Positions 30,790 through 43,410 of a stretch of 64,000 nt of DNA are shown here, in pieces. Location: contig CM036241.1 of the NCBI GenBank assembly GCA_020698575.1, positions 9,404,416 to 9,468,415 on the forward strand. Direction: 5' to 3'. Under the pieces are notes generated by a model. That model searched no databases and had not been told where the DNA came from. It was given only the letters and a program-made list of their open reading frames with translations. How positions within the stretch are numbered: position 1 is the stretch's first letter; each line of letters opens with the position of its first letter. The position numbers and the translations under genes are program-made. This DNA is from Bostrychus sinensis. Lineage: Eukaryota > Chordata > Actinopteri > Gobiiformes > Eleotridae.

Positions 30790-31125
30790 TTTGATAATAA
30801 TAATAATGCATCAGTCTTATACAGTGCTTTTCTACGCACTCAAAGTCACTTTACAGTTTGGTGCATTTTTCCTTCTCTCAGTCTCACTCAGTGGAGGTGA
30901 GCTACTTCTGTAGCCACAGCTGCCCTGGGGCAGACTGACAGAGATGTGGCAGCCATTCTGCTCCTAAGGCCTCCATCACACTGTCACATTCATACACCAG
31001 TGCCTCAGACACTGAGGGCAAGTGTCTTGCCCATGGACACAATGTCAGTGCTTGGAGCAGAAATCCATGTGACAAACTTCTGGTTAGTGGCTGGACAGCT
31101 CTACCTACTGAGCTACTGTGTATTC
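30790..31125 (-). repeat. tRNA-derived SINE
   Basis: On the minus strand: CAGTAGCTCAGTAGGTAGAGC (A-box region), GTTTGTCACATGGATTTCTG where the B-box has decayed, CATGGGCAAGACACTTGCCC, and the tail CTGTATAAGACTGATGC. Same organisation as 61177-62165. Confidence 0.8.
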
Positions 31126-32129
31126 CTTACAAGGGAAATGTTTTTAATACCTTTGTCGGCCAACAAAGTGGATATTTCATTTTACAAACATTTTGAAAGC
31201 CTCTTTCTTGATGCCACCATATTTTTCCTTCCATATTCTTTATTGCTCATAGAAAATACTGTCAAAATACACTGGATTCCTCACCTGTGTTTCCAAAAAT
31301 ACCCATGTGGCTAATACCAACCTGGGATAGTCCCACCTCTGCCTTTCCCTCAGTAGCTGCTTTAACATGCGCGCTAATCCCGTTGTGTCTCTGAATGTGT
31401 GGGACAGTGAGGCGGGGGCAGACTCAGCCTTATATTAGGTGAAGAGGTCTGGCTTCACTGTGTAATCTGCTTTTAAAGGTCTGGAGCTCCTTTGTGCTCT
31501 GAAAACACCAACATGGGACTTCATCTGGTGCTGCTTTCTCACCTCCACTCATTACTCTCCAACGCTATTTTTAACACAAATACCTTTAAAGTGTAGCATC
31601 TGTGAGGATTTCCCATAAGACCGCTATAATATTCTTCTGTTGTTGTTGAGATAAGGCTCGTCTTGATGGCTTTCCTTCAATACCGCTGTCCGTTTTCAGC
31701 GCTGAGGTCACGCAGGGGTCGTAAGGTCAGAGTCTGAGCTCCCGAATGTTTACTCGTCGATGAGAGATAACAGGCAGCCGGCAGAGAGGAGAAAGACAAA
31801 ACAGAAAATGGGCAAAAAAAAAAAGAAGAAAGGAGATGGAGCTGGTGGGGCATTGTGGGATTGGATAATTGACAGAAAGGAGCGAGGCGAGAAAAGACTT
31901 CAAAATGTGGTTGAAAAAAGTAATTAGCAAACGTTTGGCTGATAATAGAGGAGCGTTAATTAACTGTTTAACCAGTGGGGATGTATTTGCTGACACGCTT
32001 TTTCCCCCTAATATACTGGTGTCCCACTTAAGACCAAGCCTTCTTTATTGTCTTATTCTTTTACACTACTGACAGTTTATTTCAGAGTGACCATCGACAT
32101 CAACAGCTTATTACAGAAATAGTATTTAG

Positions 32130-32225
32130 CAGCAGCCACAGGGGGCCATAACCCAGAGTATACTGTATTTGTGCCGGTCCCAAGCCAGGAGAAATGGAGA
32201 GGGTTGTGTAAGGAAGGGCAGGTAA
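32130..32225. repeat. interspersed repeat B, fragment
   Basis: GTGCCGGTCCCAAGCC and AGAAATGGAGAGGGTTGTG then GGAAGGGCA; truncated. Confidence 0.7.
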
Positions 32226-32229
32226 AATA

Positions 32230-33385
32230 CTGTTCTGAAAAATAAGTACTCACAATACTTTTAACTGTTAAATATTTGCTCAGTGTTTGCTAATAAACCT
32301 GAGCAAAGTAAACACAAGGTTAACTGACTTCAGATCAGTTTTAGCTTCTTTTTTTTTATGATTACAGCAGGAACAATCTTTTATGTGACTGAAATGTGGG
32401 TAAAACACTATCTAAGAATAAACTTTGTGAAAGTGCCACATTAAGATTATATTATCTAAATAGATAGAATATATTAAACAGTATTTAATTTGTGAAGCCA
32501 GAAGACGGGCCTGTTCCTTCACCGCTGAGCCGAAAGAAAAAGTCAGAGAAAAATTAAAAATAACTATATTTTAAAACAACCTTTATTTAGTCCCTAGTTT
32601 TATCAAAAATGTTCACGTATATAATCTTGAATTTGTGGCAATTATGTTTAAATAAGTAAAAACTAAAAGGGATCCTCTCAAATACTCACAATTTGGGAGT
32701 GGGGTGGGGGAACATATTCCCTCTTGTTCACCCTCAAATTAAGCCCTGATATTAAACAATTTTTAATGAGTAAAACAGACGGTATGGATCTTAGGCTAAC
32801 AGACTGAGCCCAGTCAGGCGAAATCCACATTAAACTTATCAAGGGCTGAGAATCTAAAAGGCCTAAGTTACATTCTGCTAACTTTACAGGAGACGCAAAA
32901 AAGGTCTACACTTTGATGTGACTTCTGAAAAAAATAAATAAAAATTGCCTTAAAAGCACAATACTTACAGACACAGATGACAAAACACTTATACAACAGC
33001 TGTTTCCCCTCGATATGTAGTCAGTTGATTCTGATTTTTCCAATGAAAATGTTTTGTGGTGTGATTAACTTTGCACAGCTTTACAGTTTTATATGTTGTA
33101 TATACTGAATATAGTTTTCCTTTTTATTGTCTACTGATGTAACTTTTTATTTATTTTTCAATTTTTTGTTATTATGGTAAATCAAGCCACCTTCCACTGA
33201 AATTTATCAATCATCTAAAATAAAGCTACTATATACAATGCGTTTGTCACCAATGTACTGTAGTAGTAAGTAGGATTTTTCACCTACAAAATAAAGTATT
33301 GTGGACTGCAATGGCTCTGTACTTGTCCAACAAAACATACAAAGTCAGTCAAAGAATGTAGTCTTTAACTAATAAGAATAAGAAT
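32230..33385. other. intergenic, nothing identified
   Basis: AT-rich with no coding signal. No named repeat recognised. Confidence 0.55.
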
Positions 33386-33425
33386 AAGAAAACCTTTATT
33401 AGTCCCTCAGTGGGGAAATTGCATT
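33386..33425. repeat. short repeat tail (CCTTTATTAGTCCC type)
   Basis: AAACCTTTATTAGTCCCTCA followed by GTGGGGAAATTGC is a very common fish interspersed tail; only the terminal part is present. Confidence 0.6.
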
Positions 33426-33769
33426 AATGTAGGGCTGTTTGCTCTTGTAGCTAAATATTGAGGTACTTGCTAATGTTCTCTACCCAGGCACTGACATTTA
33501 CCAAATAGCCAGCTGCCAAAAGCATCTTGTGTGCTTTTTTGCTGCCTGATAAAAGCACTAAATACCATTAAAGGTGTTACATGCAACGATGCTTAAATAC
33601 TTAAAGATTGGAAAACAAATCCATGCAAAAATGCTATAATCCTACTGATACTCACATTGTGCATAATTTAAATTTAATGCAATCTTAATTACCAGGGATA
33701 ATATACGATCCCTGCTTTGTGTCCATTTATATTTGTCATTTGCACTGTCGTACATCAGGCACTAAACAA

Positions 33770-34015
33770 GCAGAGTGACGTCTGAATGCGATCGGACGAG
33801 GTGAGATAAGGAGAGCAGGAAATGGAGAAGTCGTCTGAAAGGGGCCCATGGAGGTATTAATTAAACGCCGGCCATTTTAATCAGGACTAATTATATTTTC
33901 AGCGTGGGGCGAGAGGCGCTGGGTTGATGTTATCTGTGAACGGCTCATTAGGAGAAACAGAGCTACAGCCAATCTCTGTCAGCGAAAGCATCAATAAGCA
34001 GCATCTTCTAACGTA
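33770..34015. promoter_or_regulatory. candidate conserved non-coding element
   Basis: A non-repetitive stretch, richer in GC than its flanks, holding an AGATAAGG GATA motif near 33805, ATTAATTAAA near 33855 and ACTAATTATA near 33886, homeodomain-type cores. No open frame. The call rests on composition and motif content only, without alignment. Confidence 0.35.
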
Positions 34016-34583
34016 ACAGAGAGAGAGTGTCAAGGGGAAATAACTAAAAATCAATACTAACACCTGGACTTGAAGTATAATTGTATATAATTAGCAGTTA
34101 GCTTTGGGTGTTGTCTGAATACGTACATTGTTTACATACATTTTGTCTCTTTTTTTCCAAGTGTAATGGGAATCTGTATGATTTTAGAGAGTATGTTATT
34201 GGATGGATTCAATGTTTGTTTTGTGTAAAAATGTTTTTTCAGGGAGCTAATGGACACAGGTTATTTTAAAGTTAATGTTAGAGCTTACCTTTAACTTCTG
34301 TCGAGTTCAGTGTTGGTCTCTTTTGCTTCACTTTTCTCTATTTAGGCCTCTGTTGTTATTTTTTCTCAATGTAATTAATGCAAGAATGGACACTTTTTCA
34401 GATGTATTTGCATTTTGTGTTAACAAGCCATGCAACCAATCACAGAATCCTTTTCCTGAGAGCTTCCTGTCTGCTGCATGTGATTGGTCAAAGCTCAGTG
34501 GCACTTTCTGAACACTCATTTTCTGATTGATTATAAAGTCTATGCCATTTATGTTTAAATAAATGTCATACCCTCTGTTTAGT

Positions 34584-35160
34584 AGGGCTGGACGATAAAT
34601 TGACAATATCGATTAATTTTGGACGATGTCAAAAATAGCCTTGTCGGATATAGTGGAAATAGCGTCTTCTAAGAGCTCCACTGTCCACTGTGTTGTGGCT
34701 AATGCTACTGCTAGCTCCCAGAGCAGCTGAAATACTGACTGCAGAGACTGCAGACACTAAAAACAAAAAATCTAAGAGAACAGAGTCAGGTTACCTCTGT
34801 AATGTCTTTGTTTAGCAGTCAGCAGTAGTTTGGCAAAATTAAACAGTAGAGTGGTGTGCAGAGCTACTGTTTATGCTAATTAGCCATGTGCTGTGGAGCA
34901 TTTAGTGTCTTTTAACAAGCCTTTGTATGGTGTATAAATAATAATAGACCTCGTCTTTAGAAGCAGAGAGGGCTAACACTAAAAGACATGTGAATGTAAG
35001 AGTAATCCACACTGCTGCTGCTTTGCTTGAGATTGTTTTGTGCAAGTGCTTAGCATAAAAATAAAGAGCATTTAAATGAATCAATAAAATGAATCAATAC
35101 AAATCATAAATTGTCTGAAAATGGTCAAAAATCTAGTTTTCTAAATCTATATCACCTATC
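34584..35160. repeat. hAT-like MITE, left end clear
   Basis: TAGGGCTGGACGATAAATTG and the ATATCGATTAATTTTGGACGA block form a typical hAT MITE start; the right end near TCTATATCACC is decayed. Confidence 0.55.
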
Positions 35161-35934
35161 TGTACTCTGAACATAGAACTTTTTTTTTTTACTTTGTACT
35201 TTGTTTATCTGTAAAATACATTAAAAGGTAATATACAGTTTAGCCTCTTAGTCTTACTTCCTTAAAATAATCACTTGCGATTTTAAACAAACATGATTGC
35301 AAGAGACATGAGGAATAAATTAGTGCTGATTTTTTGGAGAAGTGTCCTGTTTGCTGCTAATGTAAACTCCACGTCTGAGCTGCTCTCCTTCGGGCTCTTA
35401 AAGACGTTTCATTAGGTTGTAAACAAGCGTGACAATCCCAGCAGCCTGACATCTTTTTGACATTTCGTACAAGGTTAAACCGAGTGGAAGTGACTTTTTG
35501 CATGACCTCTCCTCGTCACGTGACTTGTATTTGAGTTTAAATGAGTTTTAGACTGCCCCAAGTCGCCTCGACAGTAACACAACGCTGCGAAGGGAACAGC
35601 TCCGGGCTTTTCCTTCAAATTTGTTTTTTTAAGATAATTACTTGAACATTTCCGATGCATGAGAGCTCAAACCAAAACCATGCAAACGAGATGTAATAAA
35701 GTTTCCAGGTAGGACAGTAAGTATTGTAATTCAAAGGAAAGTTTTCAAATAAAATATGGACAAAACTACCTTGTCAACTATTTAGTATTCATACCATTTT
35801 GTGGAAATGTAAAAAAAAGGTACTACTTTTGCCAATGATGTTATGTTTTTGCTGACATTCATTTGTTTGTTTGTTTGTCTGTTTGTTTGTCTGTTAGCAA
35901 GAAAACTCAAGAAGTAATGGTCAAATTTTGATGA

Positions 35935-36150
35935 AACCCCTCTCCATTTATCCAGGCTTGGGACCGGCACAAAGGCACACTGCCTTGTGACCCCTTGTGG
36001 CTGATTTTTTGTGGAGTCTTTACTGTGGATAAAGCATTTACCTGTGAACTGAGAACATCCCCAGTTCAGGTACAAGTCCGTGCTCTATATCGTTACCATT
36101 GCGAGATAGGCCCAGTGCCTTAGCAGAGGTCTCCTTCTAGTTATGATGTA
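35935..36150. repeat. repeat B fragment (reverse) joined to a tRNA-like repeat piece
   Basis: CCTCTCCATTTATCCAGGCTTGGGACC is repeat B in reverse. The following GCATTTACCTGTGAACTGAG and CATTGCGAGATAGGCCCAGTGCC recur at 42660-42775. Confidence 0.6.
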
Positions 36151-36591
36151 ATCTCACGACAGCTTACCTTGGTGTGTGCAGACAAATATGGAGTGTTTTA
36201 TTGTTACAACATAATAGTCTTGCCACAATACATTTATAATGGACAATCTAGCATTAGCCATTGAAAAGAAGATTTGTGCAAACAGCAATCACCCAACTAC
36301 ATGTGTTAATGTCAGTGCTTGGGTAGAGCACATTAGCATTGGTTTGATATTTAGCCAATGTTATTTATAAAAGCAGAGTGCTACATAAGCTAAAGGCTAA
36401 ATGCAGAAAGTCACTGAATCCTTGTGTTATGCTGGACAAGTGCAGGACCATGGCAGACTGCAATAATTTATCATTGTACAGTCAGAGTTGTTTATAAAAC
36501 ATCATACACTCTTCTTTAATAAGTTAACTAAAGTAGTAACACACTTGACCTGATAATTAACAGTAATGCATTTAGATTTTTAGAGCTATGG

Positions 36592-36700
36592 TTCTCTTTT
36601 CATTGCCTTTTTGAGTATTTCAGGCTGAGATTATGTTTTTTATAGGATTGTTATGAACTGCAGTATAACATGTCCACACTGCTAACAGGTGGAAAAAGAT
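36592..36700. repeat. hAT-like MITE fragment
   Basis: TTTTTGAGTATTTCAGGCTGAG and GTTATGAACTGCAGTATAAC resemble the interior of 521-1086 and 8948-9553; the ends are missing. Confidence 0.5.
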
Positions 36701-36776
36701 TTTAGCCCAAATTCTCATAATGGCCTGTAACTTTCTTCTATGGGATAGACTTGTATTAGATCAATAGTAAGCCTGG

Positions 36777-37330
36777 ATGCTAGAGCTGCACAATTAATCA
36801 AAATCGAAATCGCAATTTAAACTGTTGCAATTAGTAAATCTCAAAGGCTGCAATTATTTAGGTGATATAATGTCCTCTGCAGAGAACAAATATCCCAACC
36901 CCACTGGATCTTAATCTGTATAAACAGCAAAAAATCAATATCAACATTAGTTAAAATGACTAGATTGGATTTATTATTTGGATTTATTAACTTATTACTA
37001 GATTATTTGACTTGTTTCAAGTTATTTCTTCCCTGTTCTGAGCTATTTTTCTTAGTTCAAGCAAAATTTCCCCATGGACAGATACATTTTGCTTGCTTTT
37101 GCTGAATTCAAGTCATTTTAACTAATGTAGATTTTGACTTTTTGCACTATACAGCTGTAGTTTAGACCTCTGCAGACATGAACTGAAGGGCATGTGATTC
37201 CTTGGATTAGTTCAGCAGTGAATATTTCAGTGTCAGTGCTCCGTAAAATGTTTAAAATGTTTAATGAACAATGATTTAAAAAAATATATCTCAAATCTAA
37301 TCGCAAATCATTCATCATCAGTAGATAATA
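36777..37330. repeat. MITE with a nested small inverted-repeat element
   Basis: Left start TAGAGCTGCACAATTAATC; shares interior with 29123-29500 in opposite orientation. The middle is split by the element at 36941-37130. Confidence 0.7.
36941..37130. mobile_element. nested 190-bp inverted-repeat MITE
   Basis: ACATTAGTTAAAATGACT at the left and AGTCATTTTAACTAATGT at the right are perfect reverse complements. It interrupts the surrounding MITE, whose two halves are contiguous in the 29 kb copy. Confidence 0.75.
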
Positions 37331-38022
37331 TGGGGTTAGAGACTAAAGACTGGTTTTAGATACAGCCTATGACTTAGAGAAAAACAAAAAAACAACCTCA
37401 CATTTTCCAAGGTGATGCTACCTTTGACCTCTGACCCCTATAACAGTTGGCGTAATGATTGTTATTCTTTGTGCACCGGTGCCTGTCTTTCTCTGTCTGT
37501 CCAGGCGTCATCTTCCCATAATGCACTGCTTCAGGACACAGTGACATGTGTTGTGTGTGAACGATGTGGAAACAGGTTATCAATACAGGCCTTTATCGAG
37601 GTGCCAGCGCTGATTTGCATGAGTTTCCTTCCGTTACCTGAATGAGGCAGGAATAGATATGCAAACGAGCAGGCAGTGAGGCAGGAACAATGATGTTTTG
37701 GAAAATTCTGGTGCCTTGTTTTGTTAAAGAAAGCTTTACAACTATTTAGTGACGCAAGAAGCAAATTAGGTCAATTAAATGCACAGTAAGGGCCTTTTTA
37801 TTTTGACCACCTAATACCATAAGGTTATAAGAATGACTAGGCAAAAAGCAAGATTGTACTATAGGCTTTATTATTAAGGATTTTAATTTTTGTGCCAGCA
37901 TGCTTTGGCCTATCACATTTGCCTACAAAGGGGTCTCAAGTAAGGGATTGGTTGGTTGTTGGTATACACAGCTTGTCAACACTGATGAATGGTTGCTGAA
38001 AAGTGTCCATTGCAGCGCTAGC

Positions 38023-38917
38023 TACCGTATTTTCCGCACTATAAGGCGCACCTAAAAGCCTTTAATTTTCTCAAAAACCGACAGTGCGCCTTATAATCCG
38101 ATGCGCCTTATATATGGATCAATGTTGGTTAATTATGGCTACCGTATTCAGGGGGCGTCGCCTGAAGTGACAGGTTTTAAAAGCAAAGCTGGCTCTACAT
38201 TCTGCTCAACCGGACATCCCAAATCATACGTAGTTGTCCCGAAAATGATATAAGCGCGGAGTCTGAAGCAGTTGTTGTCTGATAAAACATAAGAAGTACC
38301 GTTGCTAATTGTGTTAGCTGCTGTGTTAGCTGCTGTATGTCTTGGCGAATCTCCGCAGGTGATGCCCAGATGCTCAATCTGTCTTTAAAATTATTTTAGC
38401 GACTGAATAGAGGAGAATTTAAGCTTTAAAATGAGGTATAACATGTCCATATTCAGCAAATTTTAGCCATGGTTAGCTGTGTTCAAACCACTCTGTTGTA
38501 AAAATAACTTAGCATCGCAGAGTGGGGACAGACGGCAAAAAGACGACACGGTATGGGATGAATGAGATACAGTAGTGTGACTGTATAAACTATAAAGTTA
38601 CCCCTATATAAGTACTCGTATCGGTACGTACTTAAATGGAAGTACTCGTACTCGTACCGGTTTGAAAAAAAGTGGTATCTGTGCATCCCTAGTTTTCAAC
38701 GAGGGAGTTGTAAGAACGCTGGTTTGTATTCTAGTAATAAAGTTTGACTGACTGACTTATCTGACTGTTTTATTGACATTCCCTTTAGCGCAGCGCCATC
38801 TAGTGGATGCGCCTTATAATGCGGTGCGCCCAATATATGAAAACAGTTTTAAAATAGGCCATTCATTGAAGGTGCGCCTTATAATCCGATACGCCTTATA
38901 GTGCGGAAAATATGGTA
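38023..38917. mobile_element. pogo-like TIR element, third copy, composite
   Basis: TA then CCGTATTTTCCGCACTATAAGG at the left; CCTTATAGTGCGGAAAATATGG then TA at the right. Subterminal GCGCCTTATAATCCGAT repeats occur at both ends. The interior differs from the other copies; near 38600-38690 it holds a GTACTCGTACCGG block ending GTGCATCCCTA, a terminus of another hAT-type repeat. Confidence 0.8.
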
Positions 38918-39199
38918 TGTGTGCTTGTACTGTGCATAAACCATTGGTCAGTAGTGGGCACATTGCATTTGTGTTTTTGAACTCACAACTACTGCGACAA
39001 AAGTTTATTGTTATTGGAAATGCAATGATATAATGCTGAACAGTGCAGAGAATATTGTGGAACCACATTGTCTAAGCTGAACTCAGAGCTTGAAGTTCAG
39101 GGTATAAGCTCTAAAACTTTGGCTGGATATAATGTTATATGGTATTTTCTTCCTTCCTTTTGGCTTTTCTCTTCTGGGGTCACCACAGCAAATCTCAGT

Positions 39200-39545
39200 G
39201 TCCCGACCTGTGGACCCCCCCAGACCCCTGAACCTCACCCCCACTCACCTGACTGGATGAGGCCTTGCTCTCCATCTTTACAGATTTAAACCACATGTTC
39301 ACAGCTTGAGTGGACTGTGCCCATCAGTCCTGGACACATCTACAGTCTGTTCATTCCTGGGAGTGGATCCCTCCTTTATATGGTTCTCCCTGAGGTTTCT
39401 CTTTTTCCCATAACTGTGTTTTTCTTTTTTTTTAGTTTTCCTTACCGAGAAGGAGGGACGGGATGTTCTGGGACAGTTTATCTGCCTGTTTGATTGTGTG
39501 TTTGTTTTTCTCTATTCCTCTAAATCCATTTGAGGCTGCTGTTGT
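39200..39545 (+). repeat. common fish retro-repeat 3' region
   Basis: CATTCCTGGGAGTGGATCCCTCC, GGTTCTCCCTGAGGTTTC and TTTTCCTTACCGAGAAGGAGGG are standard blocks of a widespread fish repeat; the same blocks occur in reverse at about 61755-61880. Confidence 0.65.
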
Positions 39546-39849
39546 TTTGATATCAAGCTAGTGTGCAGTGATTTGAACATTTATTTAGCATAGAATTTTG
39601 CCAAATGCCCGTCCTTATTAAATCTTTTCCGTTTATCCGAGCTTGGGATCACAAGGAGTACACTGGCTTGTGACCTGTTGTGGCTGCATTATGTGGATAT
39701 ACCAGTTGTTGGTGGAGATGGTTAAATTTATACTTTTTTAATAAAACAAAAGCAGGCAGGTCACTCTGTTGTTGTGGGGCAGTGAGTGGGAGGGTCTTGG
39801 AGTTTTCGGGTAATGCAACTTTAAGTCAAACAAGCAAACCACAGAAATA

Positions 39850-40970
39850 TATTGACAAGCTTTAATAAATCTAGATGTAATAAACTTCCATGTTCAGACA
39901 TAAACACGAGCTGTTATTGTCCCTCCTCTTTGTGCTCTGTCCCAGTGACTGTACACAGCCCCTTACAGGACAGGAGGCTCTGCTGCTGGGACAGAGGGGG
40001 GAAACTGTGTCTGAGAGCATGCTTTGGCAGGACGAGACTCTCAAACAGAGCTTTTAGAGGTCCCAGTGAGTGACAGAGGTCTGGAGCACTTCTGACACTG
40101 TCCCGTCGAGATGCACTTCACGTTCAAATACAGACTCTACAAACTCTGTGTTTATGAAGCCGTGGCCCGCTGCCCATCAGATAGGCTCCGCTGTGCCGGG
40201 ACAACTCCTCCGGGACGGGGGAAAAGACAGAATGAAGGACAAAATATGAAGAAAAGTCACGTGAAAAAGAGAAAGTCGAGGCTCATTTGATGCTAATGTC
40301 TCTGAAATCTCTGCATCAGTTTCCTCCAAAAGCAGCTCTCCTTGATGCTAAGTTTTTGTGCCCTTTTCTCCCCAAATGTTGGATCCAAACTTGAGAAAAG
40401 CTGAGAGTACTTGGACTAATCCTCTCCTCCCTTAATTTGATTTCTTCCCTCTGGTTTAATTAACATCCCTGTGTGTTGCCAGATTGAGGCTGTTGACATG
40501 AACGAACGGCACTGCCCCAAATCAAACACATTAGGAAATGTAGCGCTCTTACAAGGACTAATAATTTCACTGTTATTTATCTGCTTATTATTTCAACAGC
40601 TCGGCTTTTAGCTGCACCTTTTACCGTATGTTTAGTCAAAACTGCAATTACCAAAAACCTTTTCTCACACTCCGACACTCCAAAACAACATGGTGACCTG
40701 CCTGCTTTTATTTAATTCCTTACTGTAAAAGACCAATTTCTTTTTTCAGTCTGAGGTTTAGAGCGTACCTTAACCTTCCAGCTCCTCAGCCAGAGATAAT
40801 CAGGAGTCTGATGTGATCCTGCAATCATCTCTGCCTTGATTTTAAAGTGATTGGCCAAATCTTCTTGGTGTGGGCTGACTATTCTTGTCTATTAAAGTCA
40901 TCAATAATTAAGCCATTTGATGTCTCGAGGTATTGTTCTATCTCAAGTCATTCCTACACTGTAAACAACT
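39850..40970. other. intergenic, mostly unique, no gene seen
   Basis: Less repetitive than its neighbours. Around 40440-40620 there are TTTAATTAAC and CTAATAATTTC, homeodomain-like cores, but no coding frame or RNA. It could contain conserved non-coding sequence; not shown here. Confidence 0.45.
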
Positions 40971-42650
40971 GCTGTGAAAAACCTACAAAGTCATAACAGA
41001 AACACACTTTTTTACATATTTAGTCCGATTTCTTCAGAGAACCACTCTTGTCTCAGTCTACATGCAGCGCAGAGAGACAAATTACTGAGGCCACAACACT
41101 GCGAGGCATTTAAGTCAGGGTTCATACACTTTTTACCAAGAATTTTCCATGACTTTTCCAAAACTTTACACCAAAATATAAAATTACATAACTTTTTCAG
41201 GTTTTCCATGACTGTTGGGATTTATCAGCAGCACTAAAAGTTTGTAGCGCTAAATGCTAATAAACACAGCTAATTTACATAGTTTTACCAATAAATATAA
41301 ACGGTAACCGTTTTACTTTACAAAATAAAATTAGAAAAATGTGCTCCTGTGTGGTAAATGCGCCTCACACAGCCCCATAAACGTATCAACGCGATGTCAG
41401 TCAAGCTTTCACTTTTGAACACAACGGACCAAAACAAAACACAAGCCGTGGAGGGACCATATGTGTCCTCGTTGATCTAAAAATGCAATGTGAGTACGTC
41501 TCTAAACACTAATGATGTTCTGTCTGTTCAGGACTGAGTGCTGTTGAATGCCTCTCCAGCTTTTTTGGAGCACGGTGTATACATGCGGCAGTAGTCCGAA
41601 TATGAACCACATTATCCAGTTTCTCCCATTAAGAGAGATTTACATGCAGTATAAAACTCTTGTTATAATCGGAGTCCGAGTAAGGCAATAATTTGGTTTT
41701 CTCACTTATCACAATGTTTCCCTTTATGTACAGTAAACGTAGTGACAGTAACAGTTTACAGTAATACAGCATATAGCAATGCATTCTGGGAAATATTGTG
41801 GACTGCATTTCCCCCCCAAAATACAGTAAAATATGGTAAATTGTGTTGCATTTTAAGAGTGAATTTTGAATCAGCACTGTACTGTCAAAGAAGACACACG
41901 TACTGCACTAGCTCACACACACAATCCTGCGCCTTTGAGTAAAAACAAGTTGGTGTGTTTAGATTTAACTTCACTTACCTTTCCAACTGTGTATCTTTGC
42001 TTAGCAGCACAGCATCGCCATCACCTTAATGTGTGTACTCCCCTCGTCCTTAATCTCTTCTCTCTTATCAAAGCCAAACTGGAGGAAACGGCTGCTGAAA
42101 AAGTTCACATTTCAAATATTCAAATTGTTTCTTTCTCTTATTCCTCTAATAATCCCCAGAGGCGGCCCACAGTCTGTTTACTGTCTTTGATTTCACTTCC
42201 TGTAGCTTTCACTGCGAGCGCTAATTAACCTTCAAATGGAGAAATTATAGCCGCCACCCATCTCCTCCGGACGCACACACACACTTAGCACAAACAATTC
42301 AAGACTTCTTTTTATAACAGCTTTTCATCTCAGATCTCCTTCCTAAGTATTTCCAACATGCAGGTGCCTTCGTCCTTGTTCTTTTTATGCACCAGAGTCT
42401 ACCGCCATCTTTGAACTTCTGTGAAAATACAATGACAAATTCAGCAGATACAGTACAAAAGTTTTAGCTAGGTGTGGAAAATGCTGTTAACTGGGAGTGT
42501 TTTAATAGACACAGCATGTAATGTTTATGAAAAATTCAGTAAAAGTCAGTAATGGGCCAAGGACAAACTGATTAATTTTGTTGTGGATCTAGATTTTTAG
42601 TGTTTAAAAAGATTCCGACCAAAGACACTAACTTCATTCACTAAATGAAG
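40971..42650. other. intergenic, no gene seen
   Basis: AT-rich; TACAGTAA motifs cluster near 41745-41830 around GCATTCTGGGAAATATTGTGG. The open frame at 41866-42228 has no recognisable domain. Confidence 0.5.
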
Positions 42651-42654
42651 AGAT

Positions 42655-42780
42655 ATAAGAGTTTTAGAGCATTTACCCCTGAACTAGAAGATCTTCGAGT
42701 TTGAGTCCAGGCCTGGAAACTATATCTTTACCATTGCGAGATAGGATCAGTGCCATGGCAGAGGTCTATCCTCTCTTAGA
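42655..42780. repeat. tRNA-like repeat unit
   Basis: GAGCATTTACCCCTGAACTAG, GAGTTTGAGTCCAGGCC (B-box-like) and ACCATTGCGAGATAGGATCAGTGCCATGGC match 36025-36130 and partly 26665-26690. Confidence 0.55.
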
Positions 42781-42899
42781 GCTTCCAGATTTTTGTGTGT
42801 AATTTTGTGTATTTATGTACATTGTATACCCGTCTTTGCTCATAGCCATATTTTAAAAAAAACTGCTTTAAGACTTTTGCACGGCTCTTGGGCTTTTTT

Positions 42900-43410
42900 T
42901 TCCAAAGGTTGTACTCTAAAGCTGTACCTACTGTAAGTACTGCTACTTCAAAATGATATTACTCATGTGGACTCCAACAAAAATATTTGAGCAAAAGTAT
43001 TGAGTTTACTTAATCTGAAAGCAGTTTTCTGCTAGTACTATTATTTTTTACTACTACATTACTAGTACTAGTCTTACTATTACCTATACTACTGTACGGC
43101 TACTAATGCTGCTACTACTACTAATACTACTACTGCTACTACTACTACTACTACTACTACTATTACCACCACTACTGCTGCTGCTAATGCTACTGTTATT
43201 ACTACTACTACTAATGCTACTATTATGATGACTACTACTACTACTTCTACTACTGCTGCTGTTCCTGTGCTATTTTTATTGCTACTATTGTAACTACAAG
43301 AGTAAAAAATATCTTCATAGAGATTACAAAAATTTACAATGCACCCAAAAAATACTTATTGGTCAAAAAATACTTCCATAAGGTACCAGTTACTTTCCAC
43401 TGCTATTCTT
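42900..43410. repeat. AGTACT-type MITE with internal ACT microsatellite
   Basis: GTACTGCTACTTC near the left, CATGTGGACTCC, GAGCAAAAGTATTGAG, then the triplet tract, then AGTTACTTTCCACTGCTA. Same architecture as 17905-19420. Confidence 0.55.
43031..43294. repeat. ACT/CTA trinucleotide microsatellite
   Basis: Roughly 250 bp of ACT/CTA triplets with TGC and ATT interruptions. No gene. Confidence 0.9.

Noticed and set aside
30946..31314. 122-codon plus-strand frame
   Set aside because: Mostly antisense of a tRNA-derived SINE.
42655..42780. Possible tRNA gene
   Set aside because: A B-box-like stretch exists, but no cloverleaf with paired acceptor stem can be drawn and the unit recurs at 36 kb; it is a repeat.
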